This document shows, piece after piece, positions 1-9,902 of a DNA stretch of 64,000 bases. The notes below the pieces were generated by a model that did not search any database, was not told the DNA's origin, and worked only from the letters and a program-made list of their open reading frames with translations. Source of the stretch: an uncultured Polaribacter sp. (GTDB lineage Bacteria; Bacteroidota; Bacteroidia; Flavobacteriales; Flavobacteriaceae); assembly GCF_947497125.1 (NCBI RefSeq), contig NZ_CANMFI010000004.1:1-64000 (forward strand). The letters are read 5' to 3'. The position numbers were made by a program, and so were the translations under genes. Each line of letters opens with the position of its first letter. Position 1 is the first letter of the stretch.

Positions 1-3000
1 ACCGAAGTTTCACCCTCTGCAATGGTTTGTGCCGTTGCTGCTGCAGTTGTGCTTGAACCTGTTGTTGTTAAGATTGGGCCAGACGTGTCGCCGCAGTTTG
101 CAGTTAATATATTTAATGAAGGTATAAAACTATCTAACTCAATACCACCATTTGAAGGATCGCCATTATAAAAATGAATAACAATTGAACTTGCACCTAC
201 AATTGCTAACATATCATCTGCATCAAAAGAGACATTAAAACTTCTGGCAAAAGGCGGATAATATTGTGGTACTACACCAGTACTACTAAATATAGACGTA
301 TTGTCTACCTTAAAATCAATATAAAGTGCATCCCAATCAGATATTAAAGAAAGGTCTGTTAACTTATCACCTCGCATTAAAAAAGTATAATTACCTGCAA
401 TACTTTCGTCATAATCACAGGGATCTAGTGCGCCTGTTGGCTGTAAAACATCATTACCATCTTGATAATCAGCACCATTATTTGCCCATAAAATATTTTC
501 TTCCACCAAAAAGCAGTAATCTGGTTTTACTTGTTCACTAAATAGTAATACATCAGCAATAGCACTTCCATTAATAGAACCTGAACCACTTTTAGCTGTT
601 ATAAAAATAGCGGGGTAATTAGTGGGATTTATAGTCTCAAGTAAACCTTCTGGTAAAGGAAAGGTAACAGACTCATTGGTAACAGCGGTAACTGTATAAC
701 TATATTTATAGGCACCATTGGGATCAATAGAAGCAAAACTAGTTTGACCTGTTTGCTGCGCTGCATCAATTGTAACTATATCACCTACTTGTAAGTTACT
801 GTTTGTATAAGTAACAGATATAACACCCTTAGCATCAGTTCTGTCTAAAAAACAATTAGTACTTAAAGACACAGATCCTTGATTTGGCGGAGCTGCATAC
901 GTATTTATGGTTTTAATGTCTAAACTTTCTTCTTCGTAAATTTGCTTTATATCAGAATATCCAGCTCCACCCGCTGAATGAATTAAAGCATTTAGATATA
1001 CTTCTAACAGCTCATCACTACCGTTATTGGTATTTTGTGCATAAGAAAACTCTAGTTCTACATCTTCATTGGTATAAGAAATACCTTTTTCAACCAAAAT
1101 AAAATATTTACCAGCATCAAAAAACTGAGTCACAATGGAACCATCAGCATCATCAAGAAATAAAGAATGGTTAGAGGTTACACTAATAGGCTCGTTATTA
1201 TTTGGATTTTGTCTTTTATTTAAATTTAAGTGGTAAACATAATAGTCTTTGCCATTTATAATTAAGATATGTTCTTGATTAACTCCATCCTCATCTTCCA
1301 TATAGTTAGTAGGATGTGTTCCATTTAGCCTAAGTGTGGTAGTTACCACAGCACCGCCTTCTGTTAAATCAAAAGAGTTATCTTCTAACCATTTAAAAGT
1401 AAAAGGCAAGGGCAATGGCTCTATAACATTAAATGATGTTAAATTATCACCACTAGGCGTATATGTCTGGGTTAAGCCAAGACCGTCTGTAATAGACTGG
1501 ATAGAAAAAGTTCGGATACCTTCCGTAGGTGTTTCTGATGTTGAAACATAAGATAAATCTGCAAAATGTCTAATATAATCTGAAGACCAGTCATTGGTAA
1601 CTTTAAAAATAACAGTGTCATCATCTCCAATAATTACCTCGTAATTGGCAACATCTCTGTTACTATCTTTTAGCGTACCTGAACTGTTTTGATTTAAAGG
1701 GATCTGAAGTGTTACAACTTCTTCAATACTACTGTCGTAATATTCACGATATAAAAACTCTGTAGCGCCGTCTTTAACTCCCTCTATTAACAAGCTAACC
1801 TCAGAAATACCATCAGACTCACCAAAACCATCACTTACTGTAATATAAGAATCTAATATTGTTCTTATTTCTCCTCTAGATGACTCATAATCTGCAGTAT
1901 AATCTTCAAAGGTGTTTGAATAAAAGCTTACAGTAGGTGGTAAATTAGGCGAGGGCGCGTCTTCATCTAAAGTAACTTTTGTTGTATAATGATCATTATC
2001 AGCAATTAAACTGGTATTATTATTATTTCTAATGATACCCGAAGTGTCTTGTAAACCTGAATCTGTAATTTCTTTAACTTTAAATGTTCTTGTTGCCAAA
2101 TTTGTAAAAGAACTAGATGCATTGATGTATTCTATTTGAGATAAGAATGAAAGAAACGTTGCATCTGAATTTCCGTTAGGATTGCGTATGGTAATAATCA
2201 ACTCACTTGGATTGTTGGTTGTTATTGAACCATTTGTACTATAAGAATTAGAGGCGATAGTTAATGTATAATCGCTATTAAAAATAGGGAAGTTATTATA
2301 AGAATTACCATTATTAAGATCTAAAGGATACACCGCTTGGGCATCAATAAATTTTAATTTTTCACCAGAAGTGGGGCTATTTAATGTACCTGATGCTATA
2401 ACACCTGAAGCTTCTATACTAAAAGTAAATTCTGCTATATTTTGATCACTCTCAATAGAGGTTAATTCAGAAATGTTTTCAAATATTTTTGTGCCATTCA
2501 CATTTATTACTGGCGCTTCAGCGCCACCCTGCAGCGTTACCTTTGTGGTATAATCTACTGGAGCTGTGCCTACACCTGGAAGGTATGCAATACTTAAATT
2601 AGATGGCATTGTAATTTCTGGTGCATCATCTACAGCTATTACTCTAAATGTAAGGTTGTTATCATAGCTTACATTGGTATCTGTTAAGACCCAACTTACT
2701 TTAAGTTTTTCATTTTCGCCATCTTTTTCAGTAGAAGAATAGACCAAAGAATTGATAATATTATCTACATCTGTTTCGGTAGTCTGCGCATTTAAATTAA
2801 TAGTTATTACATTATTACTTGTATTCCATTGGCCAATAGTAATATTGTCTGAAAGACGTTTAATAACTCCATTTTCATCTAAAGAGACCAGCGTACCTCC
2901 CAAATCATACACATCAGTACTTCTAATTATTGGTGTACTTGCACTATTTAATTCTGGACTAAAAGAAAGGCTAAAACCTGCATAGTTACTGATTGGCGCA

Positions 3001-5579
3001 AAGCCAGAAATATTTTGAATACCCGGATGAGCGTCTGTTTCTGAGTATACAAAATAAGGAGGATCACCAACATAATAAGGAGTTATTCCTAAAATATTAA
3101 TTTTTGCGCTTAATGTTGTTGTTTTTGTGTTATTAGAACTCGCAATTTTAGAGAGACTGGTAATTTCTAACTCTCTTTCGCCTGGGAGTATTTCAGAAAA
3201 ATCGTTGGTAATCGTATATTTTAAACTTTCTAAGAAGCTTTTTAATTCATCATTAGAAATTCCTGCTGTTGGAAAATCTATAGTAAGTACGGTTGTTTTT
3301 CCGTCTACAGAGTTTGTTGCAGAATAAGTGTAGGGTTTGTTTATTAGAGTTCCAGAACCGTCTTCAGAAAGTAAAATGGTTTCTCCTTGTAAAACAATTA
3401 ATTTTTCTGTTAAAGAAGGTAACAAACCTGTTGCTGTTAATGTTAAAGATGTAAAACCACCATCTGTAATATCGTCTTTTACGGTATCTGAATCTACATA
3501 ATCTACATCATCAATAGTAAATAGGGTATTGGTTGGAAAGCTAGATACATTTGGTGCAGAGGCATAATTAGAAGTAGCTTCAATAACAATGTCATCAATA
3601 TCATAACTATAATCCCAAGAACTTCTGCTTCCAGTACCGCCAAAACTCCAAAAACTTCCAAATCTAATATTACTTACTGCGTCATAATTACCGCTTGTTG
3701 TTTCTTTAAATGCAATTAAAACATTTGAAGGTTTTGAATCTAGTGGTGTAAATTTATTGATATCCTTATACCTTACCGTAATAGTATTTATAGGATTGTT
3801 TATGCTAGCCCACTGTGCTGTGACAATATTTTTTGGAATTACTAAAACATAATGTGGCGTTTCGTATTCGGTGGTGGTATCTGTTTCGGTAATAACAACA
3901 CCTGTATTGTCATCATTAATAACGTGCTCTTCAAAATAACACTCAATAACATATTGAGATCCATAATCAAATTCGTGAAAATAAAAATTAACCTGTTTTG
4001 GGTTTATTTGATCTACTCTTTCCGGGTAATCGTGCTGCCAACTAGTTTGCAAGTAAGGATACTCATCTGCACTAATAATCTCTGAAGACAAAGGGGTATT
4101 ATTTTCTACGGTATCTAAGAAATCATATAAATCTGAAGGTATGTCAAATATAGCATCTAATTCCGTGAAAAAAGGAGAAACAGCTGTTCCTTGGTTGCTC
4201 TCAAACTTCGCATAATCATTTACAGGAACTAATTCTACAGTAACTGTTATTACATCGTATATTTCATTTCCATTTGTGTCGTATCTATAAAGACGCGCTT
4301 CAAAGTTTCTTTCTATTATTTGGTTAGGTGGTAAATTTATAAGATCACCTAAAGCTCTATAAGCATATGAGTCAAAAATAGACCGCACCGTAGATTCTTT
4401 AAATAAATTTTCACTGCCTGTAAGACTAGGTTCTAAAAAATCCATTGGCGAATTAACATCATAATAAGTACCACAATTACCACCACAAGCGCCAGATGTC
4501 TGTATTGCTCTTGAAAACCTTCCAAGTTGTGGTACATAAGTTGTCTTGTCATTACCAAGTATTCTTTGATAAAAATAGTTACCGTATTGTAAGGTGGTTA
4601 AATCACTATAATCTTTTGTAATGTTTGCTGCTGCCAATAAATCGTTTGGAAAAAAACCTACTCCAAAAAGGTTCTCAGAGACTGTTCTTTGAGAAGAAAT
4701 AGGTGTAAGCTTTTTAAAACTTAAGTTATTCGCATCTAGGTAATCTTGAAAATCAGTTGCAACTTTACGGCTTTCACTGACAGAGCCATCTACCATAAAT
4801 TGCTGGGTTAATCTGCTAGAGTCAAAGCTATCATTACTGCTATTGTATATTTCTAATGGGTTTAACTCCAACTCTACATCTGGCCCCACAGTTAAGGGTG
4901 TACCATTACTAACATTTAAATAATCTCTTAGCGGATACCCATTTGAATTAAATTCTGTACTGTAAGAGGTATTATAGGGGTCTCCTAAAACGCTCTGCTC
5001 ATTCCAATCATCAGGCCTTATAATTTCTACTTTATGATAGGCAGAATATCCAACTTTGTAGTCAAGATTATTAAATGATGAAAAAATAAAATTGTCTTCC
5101 CAAGTATCTTCTTGTAAAACTATATTTGGAAGTGAAATTGTAGTAGATGTGTTAGAGGTTCCTATGGCCGCTCTTACCTGAAAAACAATCTCTTGATTAT
5201 TATTTAAAACTACCTTATATTCTCCAGGATTAAGTTTTGTGGCTAAATCAATGGTCCAATCTTTCTCTGTTGTATTTAATACATTAAATGTACCCGTAGC
5301 AACAGTACAGCCTGTAGAACAGATAGAACGGTGTACTGCATTATAATCTATATATTTTTGAACCTCGTATGAATAACTACCTGCTGCTAAAGTAGATGAA
5401 CCTGATAGCGCTATATTATCTTGTGAAGTAAAAACCACTGTATCTGGTTTAAAATCAATAACCCGAAATGTTAATGAAAAAGTGATGTTGCTATTGCTAG
5501 CTTTTGTAGTGTTTAATGTATAAGAACCAGAAGGCAAATTATAGCTAGAAATATCTATGGACCACGCATCATTAAGGCT
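1..5579 (-). pseudogene. Distal part of giant secreted beta-repeat adhesin-like protein, partial at window edge
   Basis: On the minus strand the frame stays open from just after the stop at 5580-5582 to the left edge, about 1,860 codons, in the same frame as the 119-codon ORF upstream. The translation is rich in Ser, Thr, Asn and Asp and consists of successive beta-sandwich-like segments. Several contain the pattern of a hydrophobic strand, then FLESLKYT or INSLVYSS, typical of cadherin-like or VCBS-like repeats in large surface adhesins. No catalytic motif was recognised. The C-terminus, where a type IX secretion signal would be expected, lies outside the window. No convincing start codon follows the stop, so this part is probably untranslated unless the stop is read through or is a sequencing error. 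The exact family is unknown. Confidence 0.7.
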
Positions 5580-5939
5580 TTAAAAAATATAATTATCAGC
5601 TGACGGATCTAAAGTAGCAACATCGTAAATAGTAGCTATAGTGGTTGAGACTGGTACATCAACTTCAAAAGAACCTGTGGCTACAGCAGTGGAATTAGAA
5701 TTTACTATCTCAAAATTATGGGTTCCATTATAGTAATTAAATCTTTGACCATAACTCAAATAATCAAGCTCATTTCCTGAAAATCTGACAAATCCGTCTA
5801 TACGGCTAGTTGCTTGATCTACACCTTTGTTATAAATAAACAGCCCATCGGGGTCTCTGTTTGATGCGTTTTGTGAAAAAGAATTAAAAGATGTTATACA
5901 ACAAACTAATGCTAAAAATAATTTCAAAGAAATTCTCAT
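5580..5939 (-). CDS. N-terminal fragment of secreted adhesin-like protein, ended by in-frame TAA
   Basis: This is a 119-residue product starting with a clear Sec signal peptide (MRISLKLFLALVCC, then a small-residue stretch ending SFSQ). It stops at TAA 5580-5582. The reading frame continues open beyond the stop for more than 5.5 kb. The sequence around the stop also aligns with a later internal segment: VATGSFEV here matches VATGTFNV further on, and LPSGSYTL after the stop matches LNPGEYKVVL. The stop therefore interrupts one repeat module. The parsimonious reading is a nonsense mutation in one large gene, with 5580-5939 as its 5' end. The fragment alone is unlikely to fold into a functional protein. 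Confidence 0.75.
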   Translation of the reverse strand: MRISLKLFLALVCCITSFNSFSQNASNRDPDGLFIYNKGVDQATSRIDGFVRFSGNELDYLSYGQRFNYYNGTHNFEIVNSNSTAVATGSFEVDVPVSTTIATIYDVATLDPSADNYIF

Positions 5940-5964
5940 GCCTGGGGGAATATAAAATATTCGA

Positions 5965-5972
5965 CAAAAGTA
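5965..5972 (-). promoter_or_regulatory. Candidate Bacteroidota -7 promoter box of the adhesin gene
   Basis: On the minus strand the sequence TACTTTTG matches the Bacteroidota -7 consensus TAnnTTTG, 25 nt upstream of the ATG at 5937-5939. A -33 TTTG element is not clearly present. Confidence 0.4.
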
Positions 5973-6040
5973 ATTCTAATTAAAAAACTATTAAAAAGGA
6001 ATAGAACACCAATTAAGTAATTAGAGGTTTTTTTTAAAAC

Positions 6041-6073
6041 AAATGTTACTTTTTATTTAAAAATGTTACTTTT
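6041..6073. repeat. 13-bp direct repeat at 20-bp spacing, candidate regulator-binding site
   Basis: The 13-mer AAATGTTACTTTT occurs at 6041-6053 and again, identically, at 6061-6073, a start-to-start distance of exactly 20 bp, about two helical turns. It lies in the gap between the AraC-type regulator gene and the adhesin-like gene, upstream of the adhesin's candidate -7 box. Direct repeats about two turns apart are typical binding sites of AraC-family dimers. The link to this regulator is inference. Confidence 0.45.
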
Positions 6074-6164
6074 GAGAATAAATGGCTCTTTTTGGTTTTT
6101 AAGATTTAATTTAAACTAGCGTTAAACCTATTAAAAAAACAACGAAAAAAATAGTTGAATTAAT

Positions 6165-7832
6165 TTACTCTAAGAAATTGGTTTTAATATACTTTACTGA
6201 GTAACCTGTAGAAACACTTATTCTTTCTATAGTTTCTCCTTCTTTAATCATTTGCAAGACTCTTAGTTTTTTACCAGATTTTAAAACCTCTAAAGGTCTT
6301 GTGCCTTTTAATTTTAGAACTCTTGTTAACTGTACTTTAGAGTAACTTAAAAAAACCGCTAAATCTTCTACAGATTTAATTTGCTCATTTTCAAAAACAA
6401 TTTTTTCCATTTCTTTAACAGTAAAATTGATTGCTTTTTTACGTATTTTTTTATCTAAAGTAACTTTAGTTTTCTTTCTTAAGTAAAGAATATACAGAAA
6501 AAAGATGATGAGAATAAAAATTAAAATAAATAAAACAAAATACCCAAAATTATTCTCTTCAATAAACTGCTCAGCATCTAAATAAGGGTATATATTGTCA
6601 TGTGCAGAATTTAAATTTAACACATAAAGTCCATCAACAGAACCTGCAAAAAGCCAACCGTGGTTAATTGCCAAAGCATATCTATTAAATTCAATATTAC
6701 TAACTAAAGTATGCTTTAAAGTAAAATCTTGAGTAAAACTAAATAAACCACTAAAGGTACTTACGTAATAATGACCTTTAAAAAAATTAACTTCTGCCAC
6801 ATTGTTAAGCTGCATATTTTTTATACAGTTAGTACCATCATAACTATAAACCCCGTCATCAGCCGCTATAAAAAGAAGTTTATTAACAACACTTAAAGTT
6901 TTTATACGAAAAGGAGGTGTTTCAATTTTTTTAAATTCAAAACCATTGTATGAGTACAGATTGCCTTTTGTAGTACTAATAATTAAACTGTTATTATAAA
7001 CTTCTGCATCAGAAAAATCTTCACCTGGATTTAGTTTTAGATTTTCTATGTCAGAAACAGGTAAAAAAGAGTACGTTTTAATATTAACTTTTTTAAAACC
7101 CAACCTAGACAAAGCATAAGTACCTTCCTTATAGTTAATCAGCTTTATATAGGTGTCATCATTATAAAGGTTGAAGTCTACAACTACATCTGATGTATTT
7201 CCATTAATTTTAAAAATCTTATAACTTGATAAGTATAGCTTATCATTTATTGAAGAAAACTCGCCACTACCAAAATAAGGGCTTTTTAGTTTTTCGTAAT
7301 AATCATCTTTTGATTCAAATGGTATTTTTCCTTTAGAAAAAATTGCTTTTCTAAAAATACCCTTGTACGTGTTAATAAAAATTGAATCTCTATAAAAGTG
7401 TACATTTCTTACAGATTTGTTTAAAAATATTTTTGAAGCCCAAGGGTTAATTTTATACAACAATACCACACCATTATAACAAACAAATAATTGATTATTT
7501 TTAACTGCATAGGTTGTACTATTATTTTTGTTTCCGGGCAATAAACTTCCTAAAGAACGTTTTAAAACCTTATCTTGAGGGATTTGATTAGAATGCCAAT
7601 ATGTATCTCTATTTTTTAACCAAGTAAATGAGCCGCTTACACTTGCATCTAAAGCCACAATTTTAGAGTCTTCAAACTTATACAACTTAGAGGAGGTTCT
7701 AAAAATAAGAGTTCCGTCTTTATAATCTATATTTTTTACCTGCTCTAAATTTAATGTTTTAACAAAAGTAGTATCTTGACTGAAAGAAAAACTATAAAAA
7801 AAACTAAATAAAAATAATAAATAAACCCTCAT
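6165..7832 (-). CDS. Membrane-anchored AraC-type transcriptional regulator with extracytoplasmic beta-propeller-like sensor
   Basis: A 555-residue protein. I chose the ATG at 7830-7832 because it begins directly with a signal sequence (MRVYLLFLFSFFYSF, cut after FSQ); a TTG nine codons upstream would bury it. Residues about 25-425 are beta-rich short repeats (SYNGFEF, SYDGTNC, FSGLFSF) like the propeller blades of periplasmic sensor regulators. One transmembrane segment lies at about 428-451. The cytoplasmic tail from about 490 to the end has two helix-turn-helices of AraC type: SVEDLAVFLSYSKVQLTRVL, then ISVSTGYSVKYIKTNF. It probably senses an external signal and binds DNA directly, without histidine kinase or receiver domains. 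The adhesin-like gene lies immediately downstream on the same strand and may be its target. Confidence 0.75.
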   Translation of the reverse strand: MRVYLLFLFSFFYSFSFSQDTTFVKTLNLEQVKNIDYKDGTLIFRTSSKLYKFEDSKIVALDASVSGSFTWLKNRDTYWHSNQIPQDKVLKRSLGSLLPGNKNNSTTYAVKNNQLFVCYNGVVLLYKINPWASKIFLNKSVRNVHFYRDSIFINTYKGIFRKAIFSKGKIPFESKDDYYEKLKSPYFGSGEFSSINDKLYLSSYKIFKINGNTSDVVVDFNLYNDDTYIKLINYKEGTYALSRLGFKKVNIKTYSFLPVSDIENLKLNPGEDFSDAEVYNNSLIISTTKGNLYSYNGFEFKKIETPPFRIKTLSVVNKLLFIAADDGVYSYDGTNCIKNMQLNNVAEVNFFKGHYYVSTFSGLFSFTQDFTLKHTLVSNIEFNRYALAINHGWLFAGSVDGLYVLNLNSAHDNIYPYLDAEQFIEENNFGYFVLFILIFILIIFFLYILYLRKKTKVTLDKKIRKKAINFTVKEMEKIVFENEQIKSVEDLAVFLSYSKVQLTRVLKLKGTRPLEVLKSGKKLRVLQMIKEGETIERISVSTGYSVKYIKTNFLE

Positions 7833-8046
7833 TAGAAGTAAATGATTAATAAGCAACAAAGTTACAATTTTTGAAATAACTTTTTTTAAGACAAGACAGA
7901 TTTGATTTTCTTAGCAGTAATAAAAGAAATGTCATACATAACGCATTTTTTTTCACAAATATTTCACATTTTTTGAGTTAAAAACGGTTTATTTAAGCTT
8001 ATTTATGTAAATATACCCAAATAAAATAAAATGTAAAACAACAAAA

Positions 8047-8070
8047 AACCTTACTATTTCTAGTAAGGTT
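8047..8070 (-). terminator. Rho-independent terminator
   Basis: A perfect 10-bp stem, AACCTTACTA, with loop GAAA, is followed on the minus strand by a T-run. It directly abuts the left attachment repeat. It was probably the original terminator of tRNA-Arg before the island inserted. Confidence 0.8.
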
Positions 8071-8083
8071 TAAGTGAGCCCTG
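8068..8083. repeat. Left attachment site repeat (att) of genomic island
   Basis: The 16 bp GTTTAAGTGAGCCCTG are identical to 29368-29383, where they span the 3' end of tRNA-Arg(TCT). This copy recreates the 3' acceptor half of the tRNA without the rest of the gene. It also contains the stop codon of the truncated McrB-like gene. Confidence 0.85.
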
Positions 8084-9830
8084 GTGGACCAAAAAATATT
8101 TGATTTAAATCATTGGTGTTTTCCTCATTTTCCATTACTACAATGTTTAAGAATTTATTCCTAAAGGTTTTGTCATAGACAGCCTTTTCGAAGTATTTAT
8201 TATTGTGCTTTTTGTATCCTGATTTGGTAGTTCTTGACAGCTCCATTGTTGAAGCATTAAATGATGATTTTTTAATTCGAGTTAACTCATCTCTTTCATT
8301 AAAAACATGGTAATAGTGATCTGGGCCACCGTCAAAAGGTTCAGAGTTTTCATTAATTTCTTGGTCAGTCATTATATGGTAGCGCCTACCTTTTCTAGGG
8401 TCAAGTCTCCATGCTACTCGCTGTCCAATATTGAAATTCAGATAGTTTCCTTTACAAGAAAACACCACTCTATTATCACCCTCATTTAGATTAAGATTCC
8501 TACTTAATTCTTCTAAGTAATCAAAATAAAATTCGAGGTCTTGATTACTGTTTTTTTCAATTGATTTTTGAAAGTCTCTAAATTCTGAATCTAAGTTGTC
8601 ATTCCATTGCCATGCTTCATATGATAATTGATAGAATTGCTTGTCTGATTTTGATTTTATTTGATCCAAAATACTTTTATAATCTGTAAAAGTTTTAAAA
8701 ATTGGATCAATCCCCAAGACCTCTTCTAAGTACGGCTTAGTAGGGCCATTAATTGGGAAATAAGTTTCTGGAGCAATATAAAACAATGCTTCAGTAATTT
8801 TGGTTAGTGCTACACCTCTTATCTGTAAAACATCCTCGAATTGCTCGTCAGAAATAGTGTTTTCTAAAGCGTTGTGAAAGAATTTCCAAAGACGATCAAT
8901 TTCGTTGTTGTTTCGCATATACTTGTATGGAAACATCCAAACCTTTTGAGGATTTGCAGATGGTATTCCGAAATCATCTTTAGGTAGAGGTGCATTGATA
9001 GATTTTGCTAATTTTTGCAAGATCTCCAGTCTTTGTTTAAAATATTTATTTAGATAGCAGAAAAAGGAAAATGGATCAATTTCATTTAATTCAATGACAT
9101 TACCCTCTGGATTTTGATCATTAAACACATCACATCCAGAATCTTTCAAGAGACCTATTAATCCTCCTTGATCATCTTGTTTGTCTTTTAGAAATTGAAC
9201 AATGGCTTTATATGTTGGAACCCATGTAAAGTTGATATTATTCTTTTCTGTAGATTGCCTTGTGTTTAAAAATTCAAAGTAATTTTTGTTACCCAAAACA
9301 GCCCTTGGTAGGTGTCTGCTGGTTTTTTCACTGAATTCTAAAAAATCGCTTGTTGCAGTTTCATACAACTCCTTTTGAAGAAATTTTTGAACTGCTTTGA
9401 TGTTTAAAGCGTTATAAATATCAATGCTGAAAAAATCATTATACCTATCTAACTCTTGTTCTAATTTATCATAATCATTGTTGTAATAATTTACTTTTGG
9501 GTTGGCTATTAACCAATTAATAAACTCGTTTTTTAATGATTTCGGTTCATCTTTTGAACTCATACTGTTAGTTTTTTTAATGATGGGTATACCCAACCGC
9601 TCAAAGGCTTTAAAGCAGTACGTATCTACACCACCACTAAAGTTGTTAGTGGGCATTTCACCAGTAGCATGATAATTGGCATAGGCCATAATTGGCTTAG
9701 GTGGATATAATTCACCCTCTATGTCAATATCAAAATATGCAGATGCCTTAAACCCTTTTGGAAGACCTTTTTCATCAAAATCCTTAATTGCCAATTCTAT
9801 ATGGGTATTATTTACTTTATCAAATTTCAT
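8070..9830 (-). pseudogene. McrB-like restriction AAA+ GTPase, truncated inside Walker A
   Basis: A 586-residue ORF. The long N-terminal region carries segments such as GVALTKITEALFYIAPETYF and WMFPYKYM, of the kind found ahead of the AAA+ domain in McrB-like proteins. The last residues, LNQIFFGPPGLT, match the start of the McrB-type P-loop (normally GPPGTGKT), and the stop follows at once. Those last codons and the stop are supplied by the tRNA-derived attachment repeat. The whole GTPase domain is missing and no mcrC follows. The protein therefore cannot bind nucleotide through this P-loop and is probably non-functional, although the N-terminal domain may still fold. It lies downstream of hsdR, separated by 72 bp. 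Confidence 0.75.
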
Positions 9831-9902
9831 AACTTAATTCCTTGTTATTTATAAGAGCATGATTTTTTTATTTTTTAGTGTGGTATTTATTTTAACCTCA
9901 CT

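Noticed and set aside
5580..5582. Programmed readthrough or stop-codon recoding
   Set aside because: TAA is a poor readthrough context, no selenocysteine-type element is seen and other genes use TAA as normal stop; a mutation or error is simpler.
8070..9830. Calling an intact McrBC system
   Set aside because: The protein ends before GKT of the P-loop, and no AAA+ core or mcrC is present on either side.
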